Shown piece after piece: positions 34,359 through 42,869 of a stretch of 64,000 nucleotides of DNA; the first letter of the stretch is position 1; each line of letters opens with the position of its first letter. Origin of the DNA: Ampelomyces quisqualis (lineage: Eukaryota > Ascomycota > Dothideomycetes > Pleosporales > Phaeosphaeriaceae); the NCBI GenBank assembly GCA_018398575.1, contig JAGTXZ010000021.1, forward strand, positions 2,728,001 through 2,792,000. Direction: 5' to 3'. The notes under the pieces were generated by a model that did no database searches, had not been told where the DNA came from, and was given only the letters and a program-made list of their open reading frames with translations. Both the position numbers and the translations under genes were made by a program.

Positions 34359-35880
34359 ATTATTAGTTTAGTAGTTTCTCTAAGTTCTAGAAAACTTTAG
34401 AGAAGGTTTAGTTCCTTTAGACTTTTAATAGAAGTCTATAAAATTGTTATAAATATAAATAGCTTCTTTAATAAGGCTTCTAAGGTCTTTAATAGTAGTA
34501 CCTAAGTATTAAAGTTAAATCTTAATTCTAGCCTTAAGATGTTATATAAATATTTATATTACAGCTTTATTTTTCTACTTTACTTAAATTTAGTAGTATT
34601 AAAATAGGTTAGTATAATTACCTAAAGAGCCTATTTACTTAAGGCGCTATATCTTACTATTAGTATTTACTAGTTCTTTAGAGATTATAAAGTCTTTATA
34701 AAGTTCTTTTTTAAAGATAGTAAAGTCTTTTAGGGTAGTTACTATTGTACTAGTTTTATTAAAGTAGCTTTTTAGCTTAGGCGTAACTTGTTACTATACT
34801 TTACTATATATATAGCTAATTATAAGTATAGCCTTATATTTGTCTTTAATATTATCTTTTATATAAAAATAGATTTTCTACTAAAGAAGCTATAACTTTA
34901 GTTAGTTTTAATCTTTATAAAAGAAATCTAGTTTAGTAATCTTACTTCTAGTAGCGCAAGTTAGGTAGATAGTGTCTAGAGTATCTATAGATATATTACT
35001 TATTATAAGAGTGTTTAAAGTATTAAAGCCTTAGAAGTAAAGAAAATATCTCTAGTATTCTAGAGCTCTATAGTTAGTTCTCTAGAATAAGTAAGAATAA
35101 TAGATAAAAGAAGTTCTTTAGCTTATTAAAAGGCTTACTACTTAATAAGCAGGAAAAAGTTTTTAGGTTGATAAGAAGTAAACTACTTAAAGATTAAGAA
35201 AGATAACTAAGTAGTATAGATTAATCTTAGTACTAGAGAAAGGTATATAGAAGTATAAATACTAAGTTTAATTAAATAATCTATAAGAGCTTATTATAGT
35301 TTCTATATACTTAAGCCTTCTTATAGTTATTATTATTAATTTTTATAGTTTCTTGTCTTAAGAAATAGTAACACTAAATAAGGCAAATAAGAATAGTTAT
35401 ATAACTTCTTACTTAGAGTTTTATTACTCTATATTAGGTTTAAATTCTATAACGTAATTTCTGTAAGTTAATTTTAACCTACGTTTCTTTTCTATAGTTT
35501 ATAACACCTTTTACCTTTTCTTTCTCTCTTTCTTTTTAATTTATAAAACCTTAGATTTTAACCTATATATAGAGTCTACTAAGCTATATATATTTCTATC
35601 TAAGAAGATTAAAGTGTACTAGAGAGTAAAATATAAAGAAGATAAAATAGAAATAAAATAATAAAGCCTAAGGACTTTCTAAAGCAAGAATTAGAAATTA
35701 AAATAATTTACCTGCTTAGTATATAAATATACCTAGACTGTGTAAATATAGACAACTTTGTAGTATTTTTAAAAGGAATTCTGCGGGTTTTTTTTCTATA
35801 TAGTTCTAGGTAGGGTATTTAATACTGTATTTGTACTGCAGTGCTTTTACTCTCTTACAAACCTAAACTCCGCCTAGGAC
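34359..35880. other. Unresolved AT-rich DNA up to the gene island
   Basis: No recognisable gene. Composition changes abruptly near 35,870-35,900, from RIP-type AT-rich DNA to balanced sequence. A short LTR-like match lies inside (35,262-35,318). Confidence 0.4.
35262..35318 (-). repeat. Possible fragment of a G4-family LTR in reverse orientation
   Basis: AATAATCTATAAGAGCTTAT followed by TATAGTTTCTATATAC matches the reverse complement of the G4 LTR at about 35 of 36 positions, the one difference being a TG to TA change. Similarity weakens on both sides, so it may be a remnant of an old LTR. Confidence 0.35.
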
Positions 35881-35988
35881 TCTTAAAAAGACACTTCATT
35901 ATAGTCGCCTAAGTATCTGGACGACTAGCTTTGGCAAACGTTTAGTAGGCGAAACAAGGATACTCTTGCGCGAAATGAACAGACACAC

Positions 35989-36207
35989 ATGGAAAACTTC
36001 ATTACGCCGGAGTATCATGTTATAAAGAAGAAAGACGAAGGTAAGGGGAGCAGGGAGAAGAAGACGGTGACAAATAGTGAGGAGAGCGAGGGAGATAGTG
36101 AGAAGAGCGAGGAAAGTGGAGTAAAGGAGAGGGGTAGGCAAATTGAGAGTGAGGAGGTTATGAAGAGGAAGAAGAGTCTGAGGTGGATGCGGCTTGGAGA
36201 GATTTGA
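35989..36207 (+). other. Purine-rich low-complexity frame at the left island edge (72 codons)
   Basis: A GA-rich tract (about 36,026-36,185) gives an open Glu/Lys/Ser-rich frame from ATG 35,989 to TGA 36,207. The bias comes from purine content, and the opposite strand is open too. It may be the tail of a lost gene cut off at the isochore border or plain intergenic sequence. I would not call it a gene without transcript evidence. Confidence 0.2.
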
Positions 36208-36415
36208 TGTATCAGATATATAAACTTTGGGGTCCGCCGATTATCACAATGAAGTGGGATACAGTAAACGCAAATGATGACAGGATGTAGAATTTGGTAC
36301 AGGCACGTTGGTTGATGTAAAGGTATGGTTATTGGGTATCATTCTGTCCTATCCTAATCATAACATCTCGCTGAAGCACGCTCATTGTTCGCAAAGGCGG
36401 TTCGTCGAGACGTAA

Positions 36416-37558
36416 TCAAACATCCACTTCCGCCCGCAAATTACCCCTGCCCCTCGCAATCGCCTCGCCCAAATCCATCTCTGCGGCTTGGCCCCTGACA
36501 CTAGTGATAAACCGCCGTCCGCCATCCTTATTCTGCTTGAGCTTTGCCTCTTCCTCGGCATCCTTGATCTTCTGTTGTCTCACACGCTCAGCGCGCTGTT
36601 CCTCAAGCGACGAAGCAGCCGCTTGCATTTTCGCGAGACGATCTGCTGCGCTTTCTTTCGGTTCGTGTTTAGCGTGCGGGGGAGATGCGCGGCGTTGTTG
36701 GTATGAGCGCTGGTAATCTGACGTCGGATGGGGAGAGCGGTCGCGGCGGCGCCTGTACGTATCGCGATCGTCGCGGTCTTCTCTTCTGCGGGGAGAGCGA
36801 GAACGTCGGCGGTCAGTGTCGTGGTGGGTTTTGCGGTATGGAGATCGCGATCTTGATCGCCTGCGGTAGACGTTTCCGTCATCTTTGCTATCGCGGTCGT
36901 GCGTCTGACGTCTATGTTCTCTGTGGCTACGATCATCGTGGTCATCAGATCTTGACCGTGAGCGCTCCCGTCTGCTGCGATGCTTGTGCTCCCGCTCTCG
37001 GCTTCTATCCCTATGCCTTTCCTTGTGCTTATGTTTGCGGTCTCGTTCTTTCTCTTTGGAGCGCTTCTCGTCGTATTTGGCTTGTTTCTGTGCATCCTTC
37101 ATGGCTTTCATCTGCATCTCCATTTTCTGCTTCTGAATCATAAGAAGAGGATCTTCGAGCACCTTCTTATGCGTATCGCGGACGGTGTTGGCATTTGTGT
37201 TTCCAACAGCATCGATGCCTACAGCAGCACCCTTCTGCAAGGCCGAGGTGTCATTCTTCAGCAAGTTGTCGATCCTGCGCTTGCCGAGCAGATAACCCTC
37301 TCGCTCCTCAGTAACCGCAGCTCCATCGCCGCTTGGGCCCGCATACATCCAATCTACACGCCGTGTGACGACTTTGCCTCCGGATGCTTCTTGTAGCTTT
37401 TGTAGCTCTTCTATCTGTCGCTCCTCTTCGCGCTCCTTGCGCAGCTTCTCGATTTGTTTGCGCTCATCGAGCGCTGCCTTCTCTTCCTTCCATACGCGCT
37501 CTTGATTCTTGAACAGGTGGGGATGCCATGACTTCTTCAAATTGAGATCACCACCCAT
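36416..37558 (-). CDS. cwc25: Pre-mRNA-splicing factor Cwc25
   Basis: A 380-residue protein of the nuclear spliceosome. Cwc25 joins the activated spliceosome and promotes the first transesterification step. The N-terminus (MGGDLNLKKSWHPHLFKNQ, residues 1-19) is the conserved CIR-N-type start of the family, followed by a charged helix to about residue 57. VDWMYAGP at 68-75 and YLLGKRRID at about 89-97 belong to the Cwc25 domain. Residues about 165-300 are Arg/Ser/Asp-rich with SRSRS and RRRSRSP runs, as in many splicing proteins. A C-terminal helix with AADRLAKMQAAASSLEEQRA precedes a basic end. The ORF is complete and intron-less, and the start is fixed by the conserved N-terminus. It shares a 400-bp divergent promoter with esf2. 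There is no sign of RIP. Confidence 0.95.
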   Translation of the reverse strand: MGGDLNLKKSWHPHLFKNQERVWKEEKAALDERKQIEKLRKEREEERQIEELQKLQEASGGKVVTRRVDWMYAGPSGDGAAVTEEREGYLLGKRRIDNLLKNDTSALQKGAAVGIDAVGNTNANTVRDTHKKVLEDPLLMIQKQKMEMQMKAMKDAQKQAKYDEKRSKEKERDRKHKHKERHRDRSREREHKHRSRRERSRSRSDDHDDRSHREHRRQTHDRDSKDDGNVYRRRSRSRSPYRKTHHDTDRRRSRSPRRREDRDDRDTYRRRRDRSPHPTSDYQRSYQQRRASPPHAKHEPKESAADRLAKMQAAASSLEEQRAERVRQQKIKDAEEEAKLKQNKDGGRRFITSVRGQAAEMDLGEAIARGRGNLRAEVDV

Positions 37559-37958
37559 GATGGCAATCTAGCGCTGTATCGTCTTCGCGAGTGCCGTGAT
37601 GAAGGGTGCTGCGCGAGAGGTGCACCAGCCGGAAAGAGGACGACTGAGATGAATTTCGAGAAGTTTTTGGGCCGGTACGGGGTACGGGATACGGGATACG
37701 GGAGAAGGATGTGGTGGTGATGGCGAAGTGACTGAGGAAGGAGGCAGTTGTAAAAGTGGGAGGCGTCAAGGCACGTGCCAAGCTGCGCTATGAGCGCCCA
37801 TGGTTCTCCGAGATCCCCGCAAAAGTTTCGAACAGCCGCTTCCGGGCGCCATAACCACGGCCAGCACGCATCACTTTACTGAACATACGGCGTACTCGCT
37901 ACCAGAAAGCTATCACCAATCATTTCGCTGCCACGCAAAGACATCAACCAAACCCAAT
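37559..37958. promoter_or_regulatory. Divergent promoter of cwc25 (minus) and esf2 (plus)
   Basis: 400 bp between the start codons of two divergently read RNA-processing genes. It must hold both promoters and 5' leaders. It contains a 7-bp tandem repeat (37,674-37,708) and no clear TATA box. Co-expression is likely from the arrangement but not shown. Confidence 0.6.
37674..37708 (+). repeat. Heptamer tandem repeat in the divergent promoter
   Basis: Five heptamers in a row: GGTACGG twice, GATACGG twice, then GAGAAGG. A short minisatellite inside a promoter. Confidence 0.85.
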
Positions 37959-38924
37959 ATGGCGACGCGCAAGCGCAATGAGTGGCTCGATGCCGAAGAG
38001 AGTGAAGATGACGAAGGAGGGTACGATTCAGAGGAAGAAAGCAGAGCGCGCATGCTCCCCTCTGCAAAGCGACAGAAGCGCGACCACGTTTCCAAGGGTG
38101 GGCATGGCGACGACATTGAGGACCAACAAGAAGATTTCGACCAAGACGCCGAAGACATACCCAACGACCTTCCCAAAACCGCTGAACTTGCACACCTCGA
38201 AATGCTCGCCGCCGGTCTCCCCGCAAATCTCAAGCTCCAAACCACAAAGCTTGGCAAACCAATATCGCCCAAGAAAGACAAATCTGGCGTCATTTACCTC
38301 TCGCGCGTCCCACCCTTCATGAAACCCACCGTGCTCCGCTCCCTCCTTACACCTTATGGCGCCGTCGGCAAAATCTTCCTCACGCCCGAGCCGGCAGCCT
38401 CGAGAACCCAACGTCTGCGCGGCGGCGGCACGCGGCGCAAACTATTCCTCGACGGCTGGGTCGAACTCCTACACAAGCGTGACGCGAAATTCATCGCCGA
38501 GAACCTGAATGCACAAACAATGGGTGGCAAGAAGCGAGGACGCTGGCACGATGAAGTCTGGAACATTAAGTACTTGAGCGGCATCAAGTGGAACCACCTA
38601 GTGGAAACGATTCAGAATGAAAACGCTGAGCGCGCAGCGAGGTTGAGAGTCGAGATTAGTAGGGGCAAGGCGGAGAATAAGGCATTCTTGGAAAATTTGG
38701 AAATGGGCAAGATGATTCAGGGTATGCAGGCGAAGAAGAAGGTCAAGGAAGACACAGGTGGAAATAACGAGGGGGAGAAGAACGATAGTTCGACGCAGTA
38801 TGTGATGGAGAAGAAGACCAAGAAGCCGAGGAGAGAGTTCGACCAGCATGGGGTCACGACCAAGGAGACGAAGAAACCTGAGCCGGGGCAGGACGTTAAT
38901 AGGGTGTTGAGCAGCATGATGTAG
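37959..38924 (+). CDS. ESF2: Pre-rRNA-processing protein Esf2 (ABT1/ESF2 family)
   Basis: A nucleolar factor of the small-subunit processome, needed for early cleavages of pre-rRNA toward 18S. From the ATG at 37,959 the protein has 321 residues. It starts with an acidic, low-complexity N-terminus (MATRKRNEWLDAEESEDDEG), then an ABT1-type RNA-recognition motif at about residues 109-205. That motif has VIYLSRVPPFM, LLTPYGAVGKIFL, a basic insert (RLRGGGTRRK) and FLDGWVELLHKRDAKFIA, then NIKYLSGIKWNHL. A charged C-terminal helix follows. The frame is open 53 codons further up to an ATG at 37,800, giving 374 residues. I prefer 37,959 because the family is conserved from there and the extension looks like translated leader. 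It converges with syf2, 186 bp away. Confidence 0.93.
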   Translation: MATRKRNEWLDAEESEDDEGGYDSEEESRARMLPSAKRQKRDHVSKGGHGDDIEDQQEDFDQDAEDIPNDLPKTAELAHLEMLAAGLPANLKLQTTKLGKPISPKKDKSGVIYLSRVPPFMKPTVLRSLLTPYGAVGKIFLTPEPAASRTQRLRGGGTRRKLFLDGWVELLHKRDAKFIAENLNAQTMGGKKRGRWHDEVWNIKYLSGIKWNHLVETIQNENAERAARLRVEISRGKAENKAFLENLEMGKMIQGMQAKKKVKEDTGGNNEGEKNDSSTQYVMEKKTKKPRREFDQHGVTTKETKKPEPGQDVNRVLSSMM

Positions 38925-39110
38925 ATGAATTCTTTCGATACCAGAGATACCAAGTACGATTACGACTCCGTTTTCTGAATTCGCAGGCAAGAATGTTCTT
39001 GGTAAAGTATACATTTCTTTTAAATATCCTCAGCGTTTACCAACGCGATCCCACATGAATCCCAAACGCCCGCCGTCCAAATGCCAAACCGCACCAGGGT
39101 ATAATCCGCC

Positions 39111-39941
39111 TCAAATCGCTGTCCCCCTTTCGAAATTCTCTCTAATCTCCGTCGTATATTTGTTATAAAACCTCGTCAACTTATCGTTGAACTGCTTATT
39201 CTTCTGATTAATATACGTCACATCGCCCGCATCCTGTTCATCTCGTATGCCTCTAGCCGCCCGGGCCTTCAACCTCGCCCGTTCGCCCTTTTCCAGATCG
39301 TCCACGAGCTTGTCAATCGCTTCTTTACTCGGTGTATGGTCGTGCGAATAGCCTTCCTCAGCAGGCGTGTTGATTTGCTGGTTGAGTGGGTTGACGGTAT
39401 ACAAATCGCCGTTGGGCGATTCAATTAGTTGCAGTAAACCAGATTGGACTTGTCGTTGTAATTTCTCCGCTTTTTGCGCCGCGTAATTGTCCAAGTCGAC
39501 TTTGCTCATCTGCTTGATCTGGCGCTTGTACACTTTGTTTGCTTCCTTGGTGTAGTCTGCAAACGCAACGTTGTCTCTGCTGCGTGCCTTTTTCGCCATG
39601 CGCTTGTCCCAGGACTCGCTTTCTTCGACAGTGTAGTCCCAGTTACGTTTACGCTCGAATTCGGGGTCTTCGGACTTGAGGAGCTTGTACGCGGCTTTGT
39701 CATGGGCGTCTTGGAGCTTGGAGATTTGCGTGAGGCGCGCGGTGCGGTCTTCGGCGTCGCGGACTTCTTTCTCTGTGGCTTTGCGACCGGTTTCTTTCTG
39801 TGCTTGGAGGATTTTGAAGCGTGCCATGCGCGCTGCGAGGGCGGCTTTGGGGTCTGATGAGGCAGGTTTGGTATCTTCTGATGCGGGTGGGGGCGGGTAT
39901 GTGGAGTGGCCTGCAGCAGGACCTGCTTCTGATTGCGACAT
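39111..39941 (-). CDS. SYF2: Pre-mRNA-splicing factor Syf2
   Basis: A 276-residue spliceosome protein of the Prp19/NineTeen complex group, linked in yeast to Cef1 and Isy1 and to cell-cycle progression. The N-terminal 35 residues are Pro/Ser-rich and variable. Residues about 36-100 form a charged helix (ARMARFKILQAQKETGRKAT). The SYF2 domain follows, with WDYTVEESESWDKRMAKKAR from Trp101, NVAFADYTKEANKVYKRQIK and MSKVDLDNYAAQK. The end, YINQKNKQFNDKLTRFYNKY, is the highly conserved C-terminal block. The ORF is intron-less and of normal family length, and the ATG is the only one that fits the domain start. It is tail to tail with esf2. No RIP damage is seen although AT-rich DNA begins about 730 bp upstream. 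Confidence 0.95.
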   Translation of the reverse strand: MSQSEAGPAAGHSTYPPPPASEDTKPASSDPKAALAARMARFKILQAQKETGRKATEKEVRDAEDRTARLTQISKLQDAHDKAAYKLLKSEDPEFERKRNWDYTVEESESWDKRMAKKARSRDNVAFADYTKEANKVYKRQIKQMSKVDLDNYAAQKAEKLQRQVQSGLLQLIESPNGDLYTVNPLNQQINTPAEEGYSHDHTPSKEAIDKLVDDLEKGERARLKARAARGIRDEQDAGDVTYINQKNKQFNDKLTRFYNKYTTEIRENFERGTAI

Positions 39942-40670
39942 ATTTGCGGGCTATTCTTGCTTTACTAGTGTGTCGACTATGTCAAGTTTGTGGACATGGT
40001 TGCAGAGACAACGCGGTTTCTTGACAATAGTTCATGGGTAGGCTGCCAAGGCGCTAGCGTTGACTATCGATTCACTCGCTGTCTTCCTTGGACGACTTCA
40101 ACCAAGTCACATGCTACCCTCCGGAGCCGACGCTACTGAGCTGAAACGCCATACTTGCAGGTTGTACGATGGCAAGAGACGTATCAGACTTTCCCTATGG
40201 TTCAAGGCTGATAATCTTAGGCCCGCGAGAGCTCACCATCTTCGACGCCGAAGTCAACTTGGTACTACATGGAATTCAATCGAAGACAAGCAAGGGCCCA
40301 GACTAAGACACCTTCGAGCAGTCTCTTCGCCAGAATCGTGATAAACTCTTCCATCGATAAAGAGTAGAGTCGGGAACAACGCTTTCAAAGCTAGTTAGTA
40401 GGCGTGACTACAACTGCAAATCGGCTTTAAAACTGTCCGACTTGATGCCACGAGTGGCAATATCTCGCCGATCGGCTACTTGACCGTGTACGGAACCGTC
40501 AAGGTCAACCTGTGCCCTTGCTAGAAATCATGATGTACTACTCTGACGATGTAATGTCCGCTCCAACCTTCGGACAGCCTATGGGTCTCGCGAAAGGCGA
40601 GCAAACCTGATGACACCCAGAAAATCTTGCATATGCCAGGACCGTGATTGGCCAAGGATAAAAAGTCTGA
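39942..40670. other. syf2 upstream region and right edge of the gene island
   Basis: Balanced-composition DNA with the syf2 promoter at its left. A 93-codon frame (40,060-40,341, plus) has no recognisable motif and is probably chance. Composition turns AT-rich near 40,670, a sharp border like that on the left. No RNA gene was seen. Confidence 0.5.
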
Positions 40671-41088
40671 ATGTTAATTAGTAAGCGAGGAAAATTACCT
40701 AGGCAAAAGTGTTTTGCGGCCTGTATTATTTGTAATAAGCATTCTGCATTTATATTTAGTAGAACTAAAAGGTTCTATAGCTCTTAAAGAGCTTAACTAA
40801 GTATTACTATAAATTGTAAATTATTATTATAGACTATAAAGTCCTTTTCTATGTTGTTTATCTATCTGTATAGCCTATAACCTAATCTATACTCTTTACA
40901 AAGTCTGTAAGCTTATTAAGATTATTTTTAAAGTTTATAACGCTTTTATTTATCTTATAGAAAGTAAATAAAGTACTTATATAAAGTTATTATAGGCTAT
41001 ATAATAAGAGTTAAGAAAGTTAATACTAGTCTTAGTATTACTCTTATAGTCTTTATAGTCTTACTTAGAATACTTTAGACGCTTTAGA
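40671..41088. other. Unresolved AT-rich DNA, left flank of G5
   Basis: This should be continuous with 55,206 onward once G5 is removed. Positions 41,084-41,088 are TTAGA, the left target duplication of G5. No gene was recognised. Confidence 0.4.
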
Positions 41089-41098
41089 TATAACAGGC
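41089..41098 (+). repeat. First 10 bp of the G5 5' LTR, cut off by G6
   Basis: TATAACAGGC here is identical to the first 10 bases of the G5 3' LTR at 54,901. Its last five bases (CAGGC) are the left target duplication of G6. Confidence 0.85.
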
Positions 41099-41380
41099 TG
41101 TAAGAGGTTTGTATAGCAGCAAAGTTATAAGATAATAATAGTAGTATAAGTAAAAGTAAGTTAATTCCTATTCTGCTACTTTAGTGTAGAACTACTCTTT
41201 TGTAGATATAACTAGACGCGTGTCTTTACAACTAAAATACACTAGGTTTATACTAGTATAGCGCTATTAAGATACTAGAGCAGCTATGTGCGTCTTACGC
41301 ATAAGAATACTAGAGTAGCGTTGTTATAGCGCAGGCGCATTACTGCGCAACTAATAGCTCTACACTATAGTATTCTTATA
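41099..41380 (-). repeat. G6 3' LTR (282 bp)
   Basis: Same length and sequence type as 47,807-48,088. It begins TGTAAGAGGTTTGTATAGCA on the plus strand and ends ATTCTTATA. Confidence 0.88.
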
Positions 41381-41758
41381 ATTATTTCTTTTTCTCTAGA
41401 ATTACTGTTCTAGTAATTTGTATAACGTTAGGTCTTATTAGTGTATACCTAACATTATTGTTGTAAGAGCTGTTGTTATACTAAGGCTAAAACTCTAGGT
41501 AAATCTAAGAGGTAGCTAGTAGCTATAGTAATAGCAGAATTATAGTAGAACTTTATGTGCCTAATTCTTTCTGCTTCTTTAGTAACAATTATATTACTAT
41601 TACTACTATACTATCTTTTAGCTCTACGCTGTTGCAACTCTGTTACCTCTATATTAATTACTATAAGTACTACACCTGTGCTGCCTACTACTCTTACTGT
41701 CTCTATAAGTAGTGTAACGCTAGCGTTATAATAATGTTGCTAACCTAGTGTTTAAGCT

Positions 41759-42721
41759 ATACCTGTTACTTGCTGTAGTAGTGTTTCTAATATTAAGCTA
41801 GCTAAGCTAGTTTGCCTATGTTGTGCTAAGAGTCTAAAGATTAATAGTATAGCGTATAACTATATCTCTAGCAGCTTGTAGTGCAATAGGTGCGCCTATA
41901 AAAAGAAGTTCTATACTCTAGTACTACTAAGTTTTATTAAGAGCTAAAATACTCTATACTAGCAGCAGCAGCGCTTTGCTGCTAATAAGGCTAGAGTAGA
42001 TCTAAATATTAACGCGTAAAAAATAGTGTTGCGCTAGTAGACTACCTTAGTAGAGCTTTTTCTTTATAAGAAGGTTAAGTTTAAGAGTTGCTATTAGCCT
42101 AAGGGTAATAAGATCTAAATCTTGCAGGTTAAAGTAACTAACTACCTCTCTACTATAGTAAAAGGTATTCTTAATCTTCTACAGGCCTAAGTAAGTTATT
42201 TTTCTCTTTTCTTGTAGTTGCTGCGCTATTATTCTAATATTATCTAAGCTAATCTACTACTACTTAGTAACGCTAACGCGTAGTCTAATTCTAACCTTAA
42301 TTTAAAGAGTGCTGCTATTAACTAGGGCTTTAATTCTAAAAGGCGTAAGAAGCAGAAGGAGAAGAGAGATAAAACTTCTTCTTCTTAGAGCTCTACTTCT
42401 ATGCCCTTTCTCTCTAAAGGAAAGAGCAAGGCTAAGAGTAAGGCTAAAGCTAAGGCTAAGGCTAAGGCTCCTAAGAAACGCCTAGCTAAGTCCTAGCTAT
42501 CTAGGCAGCCTCTTTTTAAGCGCTCTACTACTAAGAGTAAGCTAAAGCGCCTTTAACGTGCTACTACTACACTATTAACTTGCAAGCTAGTAGGTAATCT
42601 AAGTAAAGCTACTATAAAAAGGTAAGAAGGTGTAGCAAAGGTTAAGAGAAAGAATAAAAAGAGTAGTAAAGACAAGTTTTCTATTCCTAAGAACTTAGAT
42701 AACAAAGACTTTCTAAAGTAA
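41759..42721 (+). pseudogene. Antisense accessory frame of G6, Cys-rich start and Lys/Ala-rich basic tail
   Basis: On the strand opposite pol, between chromodomain and 3' LTR. The likely start is ATA at 41,759 (ATG changed by TpG to TpA), followed by P-V-T-C-C-S-S. The frame is traceable without a shift for 320 codons to TAA 42,719-42,721, with about 17 internal stops, all TAA or TAG. Early residues include LVCLCCAKSLKIN and CNRCAYKKKF, paired-Cys motifs. A Gln-rich region follows, and the last third is very basic (KRRKKQKEKRDK, SKAKAKAKAKAPKKR, KVKRKNKKSSKDK). The N-terminus resembles that of the antisense frame of G4 (MPVAC). Metal binding plus nucleic-acid binding is a reasonable guess, not shown. 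Confidence 0.55.
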
Positions 42722-42869
42722 GCTAGCGTTTATGCCTAGTTGCGCTACTTAGGCGCTAGTGTTACGCTGCTAAAGTGCTTAGTTTTTTCTTTTTTCTTTT
42801 TTTCTTTGTTTTTCCTTTTGTTTTTTCTGTATATTAATTTGTAATAATAATTAATCTTCTCTCTAGTTA

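Noticed and set aside
34980..35500. Full-length solo LTR of the G4 family
   Set aside because: Only about 55 bp aligns convincingly with the G4 LTR in reverse orientation; the rest does not, so it was listed only as a possible fragment.
36488..37396. Several open frames on both strands overlapping cwc25
   Set aside because: They are shadows of the long cwc25 frame, whose product is clearly recognised; its repetitive Arg/Ser codons keep other frames open.
37876..39014. Minus-strand frames overlapping esf2
   Set aside because: Antisense shadows of esf2, with no recognisable domains.
39474..40041. Plus-strand frames overlapping syf2
   Set aside because: Antisense shadows of syf2; the syf2 product is complete and conserved.
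40060..40341. 93-codon open frame right of syf2 as a gene
   Set aside because: No recognisable motif, no conserved neighbour relation, and a length expected by chance in balanced DNA.
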